Below, in pieces: positions 1-12,605 of a stretch of 64,000 nucleotides of DNA. This DNA comes from Talpa occidentalis (taxonomy: Eukaryota > Chordata > Mammalia > Eulipotyphla > Talpidae). The DNA is taken from contig NW_023602073.1 of the NCBI RefSeq assembly GCF_014898055.3, positions 20,507,784 to 20,571,783 of the forward strand. Reading direction: 5' to 3'. The notes beneath the pieces were generated by a model that searched no databases, was not told the DNA's origin, and was given only the letters and a program-made list of their open reading frames with translations. A program made the translations under genes and the position numbers. Position 1 is the stretch's first letter. Every line of letters begins with the position of its first letter.

Positions 1-185
1 ATCATTTTCATATATAGATGGTTTCCTTCACTGTGTAGAAGCTCTTTAGTTAGATGTAGTCCCCTTTGTTTATTTTGTGTTTGTTTCCCTTGATGTTGGA
101 GTCCAATCCTCAGAGTCATCTCTAAGGCTGATCTCAATAAACGTATCGCTTCTGTTTTCTCCCATGTATTTTGTTGTTTCATGTC
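1..185 (-). mobile_element. Old L1 fragment, continues from outside the window
   Basis: Similar to 28350-28500, for example 'GTGTAGAAGCTCTTTAGTT' and 'GAGTCCAATCCTCAGAGTCAT'. It is decayed L1 ORF2 on the reverse strand at the edge of OR unit 1. Confidence 0.6.
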
Positions 186-3145
186 AATGAACTTATAGTC
201 TGTATTTTTTTCCTCATGTTTTAGGTCATACCTTCAAGGTTTTAATCCACTTTCAATATGTTTATGTAATAGGGTGAAATTCCAGGTAACTGGGTATAAT
301 GATTAAATCAACTCAGCAAAAAAATACTCTGTAGGAACAACAAATGTAATTACAAGTTTTGGTCCCAGGGTATTGATTGCCCAGGAACACCAATACCCAC
401 AGCATCAGACACTCTGCTTGTGCCAAAGTGACATCATAGCCTAACCTCCAGGGGCCAAAGAAGGGTTGAAATGGACTTATTAATCTGTTAAGTTCAGAAT
501 TTTCTGAATGTGACCAAACTCCGAGATCAGGACTTTGAACTACATGTCAGCTGCCCACATTGACAGCTTCTTTTTCAGTTAAGGGAAGAAGTTCTTGAAT
601 ATGGTATGGTGAGTTTCCTTAAGTTCTAAAAGATAAATTACTCAGAATTATGAAAAGCCTATAAATGACTGGTTTTTGGGTGGATGAGAGATGAGACTCT
701 GATATTTAACTTGTAAAATAAGAAATATAATATGTGATCTATGATTATTTACATGAAAATTATGGATCTGGGAGAGAAACTTTCAAACTCCTTGCTTTCC
801 AGAAACATTTAGTGGAGTGCAGTTCCCACCTCCCTAGCAATGCCTTTCATGATGTAATCATCTTAAAAATAATGCATTGTGAATGTGTGGTGGGATGACA
901 CTCTGATACTCCTTGTATTCATATTATTTGTTGACTCTTATGATTGCCAATTATAAGTGATAAGAGGTGCTTCCACATCAGAAATCACAGATAATTGTTC
1001 ATTTATCATACAAACAAACTGTGGGAAAGAGTTAAACATATTAGTGAGAATAAAGTGACTACATATTCCATCCTCACAAAGTAAGGATCAAATGGAAATG
1101 ATAAAGATTGAGAGATTATAAGTGACCAAACTTCTTTTGTAACATTAAAATAGCCTTATGATTTTTCCTAATCCTCAGGGAAAGTTCTGAAGTAGAGATT
1201 ATTCAGAAAAATTCTGGAAAGGACATGTTAATGGCCAAATTTTTAGAAATGTAAGGAAAAAGACTTTCAAGGAGAATAGCTAGTAAAAATCAGTATTATG
1301 TACATCAATACATTGAACAAGAAATTTTATTATATTTTGAAAGCCTTTTATCCATATAAAGTTTAAAAATTAATGTTTAAAAGACCTACTAAACATAGAG
1401 CTTCCACAGGATCCAGCAATTCCACTCCTAGGTATTTACCCAAAGAACACAGAAACATCAATTCCAAAGAACACCTGCACCCCTATGTTTATAGCAGCAC
1501 TGTTTACAATAGCTAAGCTTTGGAAACAGCCCAAATGCCCAAAAATAGATGACTGGATCAAGAAGATGTGGTACATATATACCATGGAATATCACTCAGC
1601 ATTCAAAAAAATCACATGCAATTTGCAGCAACATGGATGACGCTGGAAGGGATCATGCTCAGTGAAATAAGCCAAAAAGAAAAGAAAAATCCCGGATGGT
1701 CTCACTCATAGCAGGGATCTAGAAAACTTAAATAAGGGACCAGGAAAATGAGTAACTATAAGAAAGTGAAAATCAAAATCAACAAAAACTATGAACCAGA
1801 GACACTTTTTGGGGGGTGGGGGGCGGGAGGGAGGGATTGGGTCAGAATGGGGGGATTGCAATTGTATGGGGAATATAAAAATAAAATTTATTAATTAAAA
1901 AAAAGTTAATATTCACAAAACACTATTATATAGTTAGATTTTGAGCGCCACCTTTGAAATAAGACAGATAATAACCTTTAAGAAGTAAAATTTTGAATCT
2001 GTATTGAATTGAGCACTTTCATAGAAGAAAAAAAAATCTTAAAGTCACAGCTCATGAGGAAAGAAAATTATCTTGATAGTAATACATAAAAACCAACAAA
2101 ATAGACACTTGAAGCATCTTGTTTCCACTGCTTTCTCTTGTTATCAAAGACAGTTATGGTCACAGTATTTTAATTACTAGTTAGATATTTATATTCCATA
2201 ATGTGACATTTCTTTATACACACACACATAGAAATTGGATCAATATATAAATTACATACATATATATATAATCTTAAAAATAATTGTGTAGTTCTTTTCC
2301 TGGCAGAAAAGACAAAGTTTCAAAGATGAAAACAAAAATGGTACATAATTCCACTATATGGCCACTGTATGAATTATTTACAATAGTTGATTTATATTAA
2401 ATGAAGACCAATGAAAATACTTCTAGGTATATCAAGCAATATTTTAATGTAAGGAATGTACCATTTTTGTTGTGTTCCATAAAGGAAAATCATCAACTGT
2501 CTCCCAGATACACAGAAATAGAAGTTCTTGGAGCATCCAGAAACCTCACCTGGTAAGTTTCAGTTACAAGAGATGATGCCTGGATGAGTAAAGTTGTCAC
2601 TAGATGTCTAGAATTGTCAGGTATGTCTTTAAAGTCTCTCTTCAATATTTTTAAATATAACATTGCTTGGTTTAATTTAACAGTATTTTCATATTTCTGA
2701 ATAATACACACAAAGAACACACATACACCCAACACCCCCTATCCCACACATACATACATGGAACTAATTTTTAAGTAAGTTTTCCTTGGTGTTGCAAAGG
2801 ACTCACTCATTATCTCTAAGTCTTTGCTATCAAAATATTATCTTGAAAAATCATTCAGTTATATTTTAAAATTTCTCAATGGTTTTGCTGTATCACTAAT
2901 TTTAAATGGACATAGTTTTCAAAGAACATTATTAATGTGTGTGTATGGATAGAAAAAATTCAATATAAATGAACAATGTATATTCTATACCTCTAACAAT
3001 AAAATTATATATTTAAATATCTTATTAATTATATTGTGTACATTCATTTCTACTTGTCTTGATTGAAATGAGCAAATCCAAAAATTAGAATCTTATTTAC
3101 CCATATTTCCATAATGAATCAAAGCATTTAAAAATATCATGATAA
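186..3145. repeat. OR-array unit 1: upstream duplicated sequence
   Basis: Positions 190-1230 match 28840-29830 in the same orientation and 42330-43090 in reverse. Positions 2030-3140 match about 19960-22500. No gene is visible in it. A short microsatellite (CA/TA) lies at 2218-2265. The L1 fragment at 1383-1905 interrupts it. Confidence 0.75.
1383..1905 (+). mobile_element. L1 3' fragment (end of ORF2 and 3'UTR)
   Basis: The fragment starts at 'GACCTACTAAACATAGAGCT', equivalent to 50886 in the full L1. It carries the ORF2 end, the G-rich 3'UTR tract (1808-1850) and an A-rich tail. It is a severely 5'-truncated insert in OR unit 1. Confidence 0.92.
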
Positions 3146-3411
3146 GGGGCCTCCCTGGTGGTGCAGGGGGTTGAGCGCAGCACTGTGAGGTTGTCTGCAG
3201 CCTCTGCAGCGTGGGTTTGATCCCAGCCAGGCAGCGAGAAATCCACATGGCATGGCAGACCTCTCCTGTCTCTGCCGCTGCTCCCCTCAGCAGTGTATTT
3301 CGTCATTCTGCCTATTCTGTTTCCCGCTCTGTATCTGGTGAATCCTCTCACCCTCCTGCACATCTGACCTGTACCCCTGTTCTTGTATAACTAAATAAGT
3401 CTGAAAAAAAA
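3146..3411 (+). mobile_element. tRNA-derived SINE, full form
   Basis: tRNA-like head with A box (TGGTGCAGGGG) and B box (GGTTTGATCCC), a non-tRNA body containing CTCAGCAGTGTATTTCGTC and CTCTCACCCTCCTGC, then an A-rich tail. It belongs to the variant ending 'CATCTGACCTGTACCCC'. Confidence 0.9.
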
Positions 3412-3427
3412 ATTCAAGAAACTTGTC

Positions 3428-5947
3428 GAGAAGGGCGGAGCAACATGGCGGCGAGGAGACGCTGCAAGTAAGATCTCCCATTAAAAAAGTTAATAGGGAG
3501 GAAAAGCAGCAGGTCCCAGTGAGAACTGGGACACGGAAGATTAACGGATGAATCCAGCAAACTACCCAAAGAAGAAAGTTGCCATAAAAGAGGACCAGAA
3601 GGGAGGAAAGCACAGAACCCTGCTCCCCTCCCCCACCCACAGAGTCGGCACTCTCCGACCAGCAGAGAGGAGGAAAACAACAAACTAAATGACCAACAAG
3701 AACAAACTACACAGCAAGCGGGACTGTGAGTGGAAAGGAACTATTGCAGCCACCACACCCCGTGAATGGGAGCTGTGGAGAACCCTGCAGGATTCACCGT
3801 GGTGGTGAGCAAAAGGGCTCCGGGCGCCATTAGAGAAGAACAAAGAGACTCTGGAGACGCGCACACAACCCCGGGCCAGCCAGTAAGCTTGCACGGAAAA
3901 GCAGCGCTTGGCGCTCTTGAAAAGCAAACACGGATCCAGATCTCAGCTGCCCAGGTCCACGCGCCTGCAACCTAGTCTTGCGGGGAGACGCGCGGAGGTC
4001 CTCACTGGGTGAAAAGTCCTCACTGAGTAAGCAGGAACCAGGCGCCCAGGCATGGGAGCTGGGTGCAAAAGGCGCCATTCCCGCGCCACTGAGCTGGTCT
4101 ACAGCCCGTGTCCTGGACCTGAGGGCTTTGGAACTGAGACCCGGGGCACGAAATTCGGGGCGTGGGTTCTCCACAATGGTGGGGCACAAGGCAGACACAG
4201 GAACCCAAAGCCGTTGAGGTTTACCCTACCATTCCAGCTCTGCTCCCTGTCCCACGGGGTGGGGGGAGGCGAAAAACAGCCCCCAAGGACAATAGGAGAG
4301 ATCACTGGTGCCACCTAGCGACCAGGAAAAAAAAGTCACTAACACCCCATAGAACAGGGAAATTTCTTAAGACTGTTTGAAAAGGGCAAAAGGCTCCCGG
4401 AGGAGACAGTGGCCAGCTGGGAAGTTAGCCCACGCCAGGCCCCTTCCGACCAGCAGTCTGAGCCCACAGAGAGAACAGGCACCCACGGCCAGGGCAGACC
4501 GGGAGCACAGAAGAGTGTGCCTGAGACTGGAAGCGCAGTGACTGAGTCCCGCGTCGCCTTTTTAGAACAGGGACATTTCTTCAGTAAAGACTGCCTGAAA
4601 CCAGCAGAAGGCTCCCTCAGAAGCCAGAGATGGCTCCTGGAGGAGCCAGAGGGAGCGGAGAAGTTCACCAAAGATGCCGGCCAGTCCGAGCAACACAGTG
4701 TCCCAATGCATACGACAAATTAGAAAACAGACAGTAGGGAGTAGAAGAACAACACACAACCTAACAACTCCTCAGGAAAAAAGCACACAACAAAAAGAAA
4801 ACCACCCTCCAGATTACAACGACAGTAACTTGGAAGAACTTCTGAGACTTCCAGAAAGGGAATTTAAAATTGCTGTGATTAAAAACTGACAGAAGTCATA
4901 AAGGAAAACAATGATATGAGAAAATAATCAACGATCAGAAGAATGAAATTGAGTCCGTAAAGAGGGAAGCAAAAGAAACGCAGGAGATCAAAGAATTAAT
5001 GGAGGAACTAAAGAACTCTGGGAAAAGCAATGAAAGCAGAATAGATGAAATGTAAGAATGAATAAGTACTCTTGAAGACACAGAAATAAAAAGAACCAAA
5101 ACAGAAAAGGAAAAGAAGTACAAAGGAAAAAGAATGAAGAAAGACTTCGGGAACTATCTGACTCCATGAGGAAAGGAAATATAAGAGTAATAGGAATTCC
5201 AGAAGGAGAGGAGAGAGATGTAGGAACAGAGAAAATATTCCAGGAGATAATTGAAGAGAACTTCCCAAATGTGAGAAGGAGCTGAAAATTGATATACAAG
5301 AAGCAAGAAGAACACCAAACTTCCACGACGAAAGGAAAAACACAGCAAGACACATAATAGTAAAGCTCCCAAGAATCCAGGACAAGGAAAAATAATGAAG
5401 CTAACAAGAGGGAAGAAACAGATAACATTCAAAGAAAAACAATCAGGCTGACATCAGACTTCTCTGAGAAACACTATGGGCAAGGAGAGAGTGGAGGGAC
5501 AAGTCACAGACTCCAAGAAAACAGGTGCCAACCAAGAATACTCTATCCGCAAAGCTCTCCTTCCTCTGTGAAGAAAGAATAAGGACCTTCCCAGACAACA
5601 GAAACTCTGGAATTTCATTACGAATAAACCCCCACTCCAAAAAATACTATAAGGAATCCTAAAGCCAGAACCCAGAAGGACGAATAACAATGAAAGAAAG
5701 GCCAAAAAAATTAAAAGAATAAATAAATAAAATCAAAGAAAACAAACACAATGGCAAATACAGATGCTAACATATCAATATTAACTCTAAATGTAAATGG
5801 ACTAAACTCTTCAATAAAAAGACACAGAGTTGCAGCCTGGATTAAGAAACAAAACCCAACCTTTTGCTGTCTCCAGGAAACACATTTAGCTACAAAAGGA
5901 AAAATAGATCAAAGTTAAAGATGGAAAACAATCCTACAAGCAAATGG
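3428..5947 (+). mobile_element. L1 5' half (5'UTR, ORF1, start of ORF2), cut by gap
   Basis: The start matches the young L1 5' end (GGGCGGAGCAACATGGCGGC). ORF1 would begin at 4674 and is broken by stops and indels (e.g. TGA after 'AAAAAC' near 4888). ORF2 starts at 5751 and is broken before the 100-N gap at 5948. The remaining 3' half is not in the sequence. It sits where an OR gene is expected in unit 1. Confidence 0.93.
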
Positions 5948-6047
5948 NNNNNNNNNNNNNNNNNNNNNNNNNNNNNNNNNNNNNNNNNNNNNNNNNNNNN
6001 NNNNNNNNNNNNNNNNNNNNNNNNNNNNNNNNNNNNNNNNNNNNNNN
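5948..6047. other. Assembly gap (100 N)
   Basis: Exactly 100 N, a conventional gap of unknown size, inside ORF2 of the L1 at 3428. Confidence 0.99.
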
Positions 6048-6189
6048 AAGATTTTTCCCTATGATAGATTTCATATTATGGAAACTGGGAGTTTTAGCTT
6101 TACTGATCTGTCCATAGGCAGTGGGATCTAAAATGCTTTTCCCTCAAGAGCATATTTCCTGGCCTCAGAATCTTCAGTCCGAGGCCCAG

Positions 6190-6870
6190 CTGCGTCTTAA
6201 TTCTTGACTTGCACCCCCTAATTTTGGGACTGTCACAGTGTGGTTCTCAGGGAAAGGGGACGTTCCAGATTGCCTGTTGTTCCCCAGGTTGGGGGTGGGG
6301 CGCTGAGCAAGGAGTAGTAGAAGCTGGAGAGAAGACTGAGAGAAGCAAGAAAACGGATGAAGAAGGAGACCTGGAGGAGGCACATGGAGCAGAGAGACAT
6401 GAAGAAGCTGCCCCTTCTTCTCAGCCTTGGGATTGTACCAGGGACTTGGGGACATGGAAGGAGACACTTAAAACAGTTGTGGTGAGAGACCTTTGGGAGG
6501 TTAACAATGTAGCGTTTATCTTGATTATGATTTTGCTCTTTTCCTTCCCGGCCCTTTCTGCCCCTTTTCTAGGGGTCCCATTGGGAAGGTGCTTTAGATT
6601 TGTGGCTAGCTTTTGGGACTCAGCAGCCTCACTTTGGGCCAACCCTATTTGGCTGGGCATTTACCACAAAAACTCGGGTGTTTTGTGTGAAAGCTATTTT
6701 ATCCATTCTTTTCCTTCTCTTTATTTCATACTAATTGTATTAAAGTTGTTTCCATTAAAGGTCTTACACACTAGAATATGATTTGTTTTGATATGGTGAA
6801 TGGCAGAAATTATTTAAAGTGGGCATGTTTGGGAGTTCTAGGATGTCTGTCACCCTGTTCAGTAATAGGA
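6190..6870 (+). repeat. Unclassified interspersed repeat, copy A (LTR-like)
   Basis: Shares an ordered series of phrases with 9180-9800: GTGAGAGACC...GGGAGGTT, a TTTGTCTTGATT-type tract, GTGCTTTAGATTTGTG, GGGCCAA(T/C)CCT, and TTGTATTAAA with a CCATTAAAG polyadenylation-like signal. An open frame of 190 codons across it has no recognisable domain. It may be an old LTR; I do not recognise the family. Confidence 0.55.
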
Positions 6871-7757
6871 TGAGGGAAAAGGGTACCCATTGATGTCAGT
6901 TTGGTCAATGAAACATAGCATAATCAGGCAAAAATAATTTAACAGACAAATGAGCATAGGGAAAGTTGTCATATGAGAAAGTTGTCAGAGTAGCTATCTA
7001 ATAAAAGATAATCACAAAATCGCTCTGTAAACATTATTCCTTCCAATGCAATGGATTACAATCTAACACCATGAAAATGGGTGTGAAAAATTTCCATAAT
7101 TTTAAAGACGTTAACATGATACCTTCAAGAATCATATGTGTCAGGATGACAGAAAATAATAAGCATGAGATTCTTTTCTCAGTTTGAGTTACACTGGAGT
7201 TGGAATATTATGTGATACCCATGAATTGATGAGAACAACCAGACTCGAGCGCCCATTAACTCTGGCTCCACTAAGGCTCTATGAACCTCACAGAACTCCT
7301 TGAGCAATATACTCAGGTCATTCTGGGAAAATCTTATACCATATTTTGCATCTAAAAATGCAAAGGCTTAATTGCCATGCATATGGGAGGAATCTTTAGA
7401 CAACACAATAATATGTATATTATTAAAAGGATGTTATACTAACAGAAATACATATATTTGAAAAATAGGGGGAAAAGTACATAGGAGTATAATGTGCAGT
7501 GATTGGAATATAAAAAATCATGGATAGACTGATAACATAACACAAGGGAAGGCAGAAATAGTGAACTGAAATAAAAGTTTGCAAATGTAAAAATAAGATT
7601 TTCCACCAAATGAGCAAATGAAGCAGTGACAAAACATCATGAGAAAGTGATTCAATCATAAGTGACAGAAAAGAAGACTCTAACATTGACTTATAAAAGT
7701 TCCCAAACATCATTTGATATTTTTCCATATTTTGAAGTCATGTAAAGAGACATATTA

Positions 7758-8025
7758 GGACCTCCCCTGGTGGTGCAGCGGTTGAGAGGTGGGCTGAGAA
7801 GCTGCCCGCAGCCTCTGCAGCACTGGTTCAATCCCCTGCTGCTGGCAAGGGTCCCACATGGCATACAGACCTCTCCTGCCGTCTGCTGCTCCCCTCAGCA
7901 GTGTACTTCATCAGTCTGACTGTTCTGTTCCCCACTCTGGCTCTGGTGAATTCTCTCACCCTCCCGTGCTTCTGACTGTACCCAGTGCTTGTATAAATAA
8001 ATAAATAAATATTTAAAAAAAAGAG
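7758..8025 (+). mobile_element. tRNA-derived SINE, full form
   Basis: Head, body and (AAAT)n tail present, of the variant ending 'CTTCTGACTGTACCCAGTGC'. It is absent from the matching site in unit 2 (near 25040). Confidence 0.9.
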
Positions 8026-8344
8026 ATTAGTTTTAAAAAAAAGAGACAATATTTAAAAAAATAATTTTCTGGTTTTTTTTGCAGAATTTATGTAGATATA
8101 AATGTTTACGTTTGAGACACAAATATTCACTAATATATGTAAATGAATCCACAGGTACAATACTTATTGAAACTTTAAAATAACAAGTGAAAACATTAAT
8201 GATTACAGTAAAAGTTTTACTATTTCATCCTTTGCTTTCAGTAATCTATTTAAAAATTATTTTTGCATAAAATAGAAGTTGTAGTTATTTTATATTTTCT
8301 AGGTTTTTATATTTGTTTTAATTTTTAATTCTTTATTCTTTCAA

Positions 8345-8905
8345 GCATTTTTTTATTTTTTATTTATATATATTTTACATCATTCTTCATTTTTGTACAG
8401 TGTACCTTTCTCCTTTCAGGTGTAGGTCCTATAAAATTCCCACCACCAATTCACCCATGCACCATCACCATAGTCCCTTGTGCTCTTCCCTCCCCTGTTT
8501 TGATCCCTCATCCTCCGGGCAGAATATCTCTGATTTACAGTTGCCTGTTAGTTTTGTATTTTTATATTATTATAATCTTTTTCCCCCTGATCCCTTACTG
8601 GGTTCCCTCATATTCCTCCTATAAGTGAAACCATCTGATACTTTTCTTTTTCCTTCTGGCTTTTTTCACTGAGCACAATCCCTTCCAGCTCCATGCATGT
8701 TCCTGCAAATGACATGAATTCGTTGTGTAAATATACCACAGCGTTTTGATCCATTCATCTGTTTTGGGGCATTTGCATTGTTTCCATATATTGGCTATTT
8801 TAATAGTGCTGCAATAAACATAGTAGTGCAGATTTCCTTTCAAATTAGTGTTTTTGTGTCCTTTGGGTAGTTGCCTAGCAGTGGAATCACTGGATCATCT
8901 TTAAA
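8345..8905 (-). mobile_element. Older-subfamily L1 3' fragment
   Basis: The reverse strand carries the end of ORF2 and a 3'UTR of the older type (compare 44215-44535). It lies inside OR unit 1 at nearly the position where unit 2 carries the twin-primed L1, but the elements are of different types, so the insertions are independent. Confidence 0.85.
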
Positions 8906-9179
8906 TAAGTTATTTCCTCAATGACTCACAGTGCCATTGACTGAGATTTTTTTTTTTTTTTTTTTGCTGATGAATGTCACCTTTGTTATGTCAAATGATG
9001 ATCTAGGTGTGGGAGGTGCTAATCTGTTCAATGGATGTGTGTGTGTTCATGCATGTAATATCAAACTCTGTATTACTGTAGTTTCACAGTATACTTGCTA
9101 TGTATGAACTCTGTTTTCCAGTTCACATATTCTGGGCTTCTTTATTTCTTTTCTTAATATGTGAAAAGACCATCTAGTC

Positions 9180-9800
9180 CTGTTAATACTAACAATTCTT
9201 CAGATACGTGTTATCGCCTTGTAACTGGGTGGTCCCAGGAAATGGGGAGGTTCCATGTTTCCTGCCTCACTCAAAAGGAGGGTGGAGCTGAGCAAAGAGA
9301 GAAGAAGCTGCAGAGTAGACTGAGGAAGGAAGGAATCAGGATGGAGCAACAGATGGAGCCGAGAGACTCATGAAGAAACTACACTTGCCTTTGGTCGTGG
9401 ACTGGGTGACACAGATGTGGGTGAGAGACCCGTGGGGAGGTTGAAATGATAGTTTTGTCTTGATTTTGATTTAACTCTTTTTTTTCCAGACTTGTCTGCT
9501 TGTTTCTGATCCTTTTCTGTGGGTCCCCACTGGAAGATGCTTTAGATTTGTGACAGGATTTGGGGTCCTTGTTCTGGGCCAATCCTGCTTGGGTGGACTT
9601 TTATCCATGAGGGGACAGGTAACTTTGGGTGCTTGATTTAGAAATTAGATTCTTTGCCTTTCCTGTATTGTTTCCTAATTGTATTAAATTTCCTTCCCAT
9701 TAAAGTCTCATATGTTTTGTGTTGATGCGGCAGATGGCAGAACCTATTTAGAGCAGGCAGGTTTGCTGGGTCTAGGCTTCCCCTCTCCCTGTCCTGTAAT
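9180..9800 (+). repeat. Unclassified interspersed repeat, copy B (LTR-like)
   Basis: Diverged second copy of the repeat at 6190-6870, in the same orientation, with ATTAAAGTC near its 3' part. Confidence 0.55.
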
Positions 9801-10318
9801 TTCCTTATATGATTTTCTGAAGTCATTTAAATTTTGAAATTCTAAAATTTTTTACTTTTCCTAAATTTAATTTGTATGTCCTTCTTCGTGAGCTCAACAA
9901 CTTACAAGTCTACACATTTTTATGTTGTATTTCTCAGACATATTTCTTTGTTGTTTTATGCCATCAGAAATCACGAGCTATTTCTCCCATTCCTTAAAAA
10001 AGAAGATTTTTCTTCAAATTAAGGAGCACAGATAAAAGTACTGAATGGTTGACTTAAAGACTTGAATACTATTTTTAGTTCAAAAATGTGTGACACATTG
10101 ACAATTAGTTGAATTATTATGTTAAAATGATAGTTTATATATAGAAACCAATTTAGACCCATTTTGTGACATTAAAGGATTGGAGAAACTCATGTCTGAA
10201 ATGATAGCCATAGATAAAGACTTGTTTTTAATAATGAAATGCATGCTTGTTAACTATTTGGTTTGGACTTAACCCTTAAGAAATGAGCTTATTTTCCTAG
10301 CAATTTTTATGTGATAGT
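9801..10318. other. No feature seen
   Basis: AT-rich sequence without a recognisable gene or repeat. Confidence 0.5.
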
Positions 10319-10733
10319 TGTTAGAAAAGAAAGGAGGCCAAGATTACCACATAAAAATGAGCTTTATTGGAAGTCCAGTGAGGCGACGACTCTCTAGAGG
10401 CCAAGAGTTGAGCCCCTAAATGGGAAAGCATGTTTTTAGGGTCTGGCTACTGCTGGAACTTTTTCTGCCAGTGGGGATCTGCTGGAATTATTTTACTGAC
10501 AGCGTTGAGGGTCTCTCCTGCTGCAGAGGGTGCGTTGTAATTTACTGCAGGTTGGAGGAGCAGGGGTCCTGTGTTGCTGTCAGCTAATGTCTAGTTTAGC
10601 TTATCCCTGGTATCTTGGATACTGGGGCAATGATGGGTTTCATGATAGACCTGTGTGTGCTCTCTTCAATACTAGTCAAACCATAGACCACACACATGAT
10701 TCTGAAAAAATGGCTACGCGATTTCCCCATTCA
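10319..10733 (-). mobile_element. Probable solo LTR
   Basis: The minus strand carries CCAATAAAGCTCATTTT about 65 bp from a terminus ending CTAACA, as in an LTR polyadenylation region. The other end (TGAATGGGG) is my best guess. No clear target duplication was found. Confidence 0.5.
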
Positions 10734-10767
10734 AAGTGAAATTACATTGTTATTTGGTAGCATAAGA

Positions 10768-10890
10768 TTAGGAGGACAGTGGTGATGGTGCACAGGTGCC
10801 TTGGGGAAGGAAATTCTATGGGGACTCAATCTGAGGGGGTGGAGGGAAGCAAATATTGTTTAAAAATAAAAAAAACATTAAAAAAATAAT
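10768..10890 (+). mobile_element. Older-subfamily L1 3'UTR stub
   Basis: About 120 bp matching 44400-44510 (GGTGCACAGGTGCCTTGGGG through GCAAATATTGTTTAAAAA) and ending in an A-rich tail. It is an extremely 5'-truncated insertion. Confidence 0.8.
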
Positions 10891-11060
10891 CTGAAAGCCA
10901 AAGGAAGTGAACTTTTCAGGTAACTCTGTTGATAGTCATACTAACCACTTATAAAATCAATACAATTTAGAATATTTTTCTTATATTCAGTGCCAAAGAT
11001 TAAATTAAACTTGAGTTACTTGGTAATTTGTATCCGTATGCTCCGTGTGGCTTTATTTTT

Positions 11061-11331
11061 TAAAAAAGATTTATTTATTTATTTTCACAAGAACCAGGGT
11101 ACAGGCCATATGCATGGGAGGGTGAGAGGATTCACCAGAGACAGAACAGGGAACAGAACAGGTAGACTGACAAAATATACTGCTGAGGGGAGCAGCAGGA
11201 GAGGCAGGAGTGGTCTGCTATACCACGTGGGACCCTCACAGGCCGGTCGGATCAAACCAGCACTGCAAAGACTGCGGACAGGACAGCTTCACAGCAAGGC
11301 ACTTAACTGCCTGTGACACCAGGAGAGGCCC
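11061..11331 (-). mobile_element. tRNA-derived SINE, full form
   Basis: Reverse-strand copy: the A-rich tail appears as a T-rich run at 11061-11085 and the head ends at 11331. Confidence 0.9.
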
Positions 11332-11521
11332 TGTGTGGATTTATTTTAATTCATGTTTTGCTATCACTGTATTAAATGAGAATATTTTCCAAAAAAAAAA
11401 AAAAGATTAGGCTGTACTTCACTGCTTCATTAGTAGTAATCCAATGGTATTTACCCCTTTTAGAAAAGGGCGATGTTTATTAGGAATTGCAAATATTATG
11501 TACTTAAAATTAAACTAATGA

Positions 11522-11786
11522 GGGCCTCCCCAGTGGCACAGGGGTTGAGCACTGGGCTGCGAAGCTGCCTGCAGCCTCTGCAGCAACAGTTCGATCCCAG
11601 CCACCAGTGAGGGTCCCACATGGCATGTAGACCTCTCCTGCTGTGCCCTCTGTTCCCCTCAGCAGTGTACTCATCAGTCTGCCTGTTTTAGTCCCCCCTC
11701 TGGCAAATTCTCTTACCCTCCTGTGCTTCTGACTGTACCCAGTGCTTGTATAAATAAATAAATAAATCTTTAAAAAAAATTAAACT
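11522..11786 (+). mobile_element. tRNA-derived SINE, full form
   Basis: Head GGCCTCCCCAGTGGCACAGG, B box GTTCGATCCC, body and AAAT tail. A short deletion removes part of the body. Confidence 0.9.
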
Positions 11787-12605
11787 AATGAATTGCTGAA
11801 ACAATTAATAGTACTTAATTAATATTTTGGAGGTATTCATCTCTCAACATATGTCATAATATTTTTCAATAATTTTGCCCAATAAACACAAATAAGTTGA
11901 AATTCCATGTTACTAGGTATGACCATCAAGACAGTTCAGCAGAAAAAAGAAACTTTGTAGGAACTGTTGTGTCAGCAATGCCACACTGATAGAGAAATGG
12001 GAGTTGAGAGTAAGCTACACCATGTAGGATGCTGCTGAAGAACAAGATCCTGGCCTTTTTATTGATAAGATAATCATACAGTGTCAGTTGTAAGCTGAAG
12101 GAGGAAGAAAGGAAAAGGGGAAGGATGAAACTAGAAAATGTACTGTTATCTATGGTATCAAGGATTGTGAGTCTGCCCTCCAGGCGCCTCTTATCTGCTT
12201 GATGACTCGGCATTGTAATTGAGATAAAGCTGTAGATCCCCAGGCAGGGTTTCAACCACATCAACAAACTATTCCACTGTTCAGTTTCTGGGTCCCTTCT
12301 CTTGATATATGACAACCCCTGCACTGGGGTTCCAGAGCATACCTTGTGATGCATTGCCTTCCCAGAGTGATCAAGCTTTCTGCACTTGATTGATTTGAAA
12401 GGCACCTTGCAAAGTTGGTCTCTGAATAACTAATTGAGTGGGCAGTCCTGACCTAATAGGAATAAGGAGCTATAGGTAACAAAATGGTGGCCAAATAGGC
12501 CACTAAAGATTAGCAGATCAACAGGAACAATAAATATGACTCCAAGTTTTGACCCCAGGGTATTTAAAAGGAACATCAAATACCTGCTGCATTTACTAAT
12601 TATTC
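11787..12605. repeat. OR-array unit 2: far-upstream block
   Basis: Aligns with 240-400 and 28900-29040 on either side of the solo LTR (TAGGAAC... then GTTTTGACCCCAGGGTAT). It is the shortest copy of this block because the decayed L1 at 12606 follows directly. Confidence 0.75.
11965..12523 (-). mobile_element. Solo retroviral LTR, 559 bp, with 5-bp target duplication
   Basis: The element has TG...CA ends (TGTTG and CAACA inverted termini) and is flanked by GGAAC on both sides (11960-11964 and 12524-12528). On the minus strand a polyadenylation signal (CAATAAAAAGG) lies about 110 bp before the 3' end. The same site is unoccupied in paralogous units near 337 and 28978. No internal retroviral genes are attached, so it is a recombined solo LTR of an endogenous retrovirus. 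Confidence 0.85.

Larger units (their letters stand above)
6871..9179. repeat. OR-array unit 1: downstream duplicated sequence
   Basis: Positions 6890-7740 match 24200-25030 (e.g. CCACTAAGGCTCTAT near 7270 and 24500) and, in reverse, 36520-36790. Positions 8050-9130 match 25035-26700. No gene is visible; the SINE at 7758 and the L1 at 8345 are later insertions. Confidence 0.75.

Noticed and set aside
3156..3240. SINE heads as tRNA genes
   Set aside because: They have A- and B-box-like sequences but no cloverleaf with a plausible anticodon arm, and they continue into SINE bodies or poly(A).
3097..3363. Short open frames within SINEs (here and in most other copies)
   Set aside because: They are open by chance in a GC-rich non-coding retroposon; similar frames recur in every copy.
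6209..6781. 190-codon plus-strand open frame as a gene
   Set aside because: It lies in an interspersed repeat whose second copy (9180-9800) does not keep the frame, and it has no recognisable domain.
11926..12405. 159-codon minus-strand open frame
   Set aside because: It lies within the solo LTR and shows no domain.
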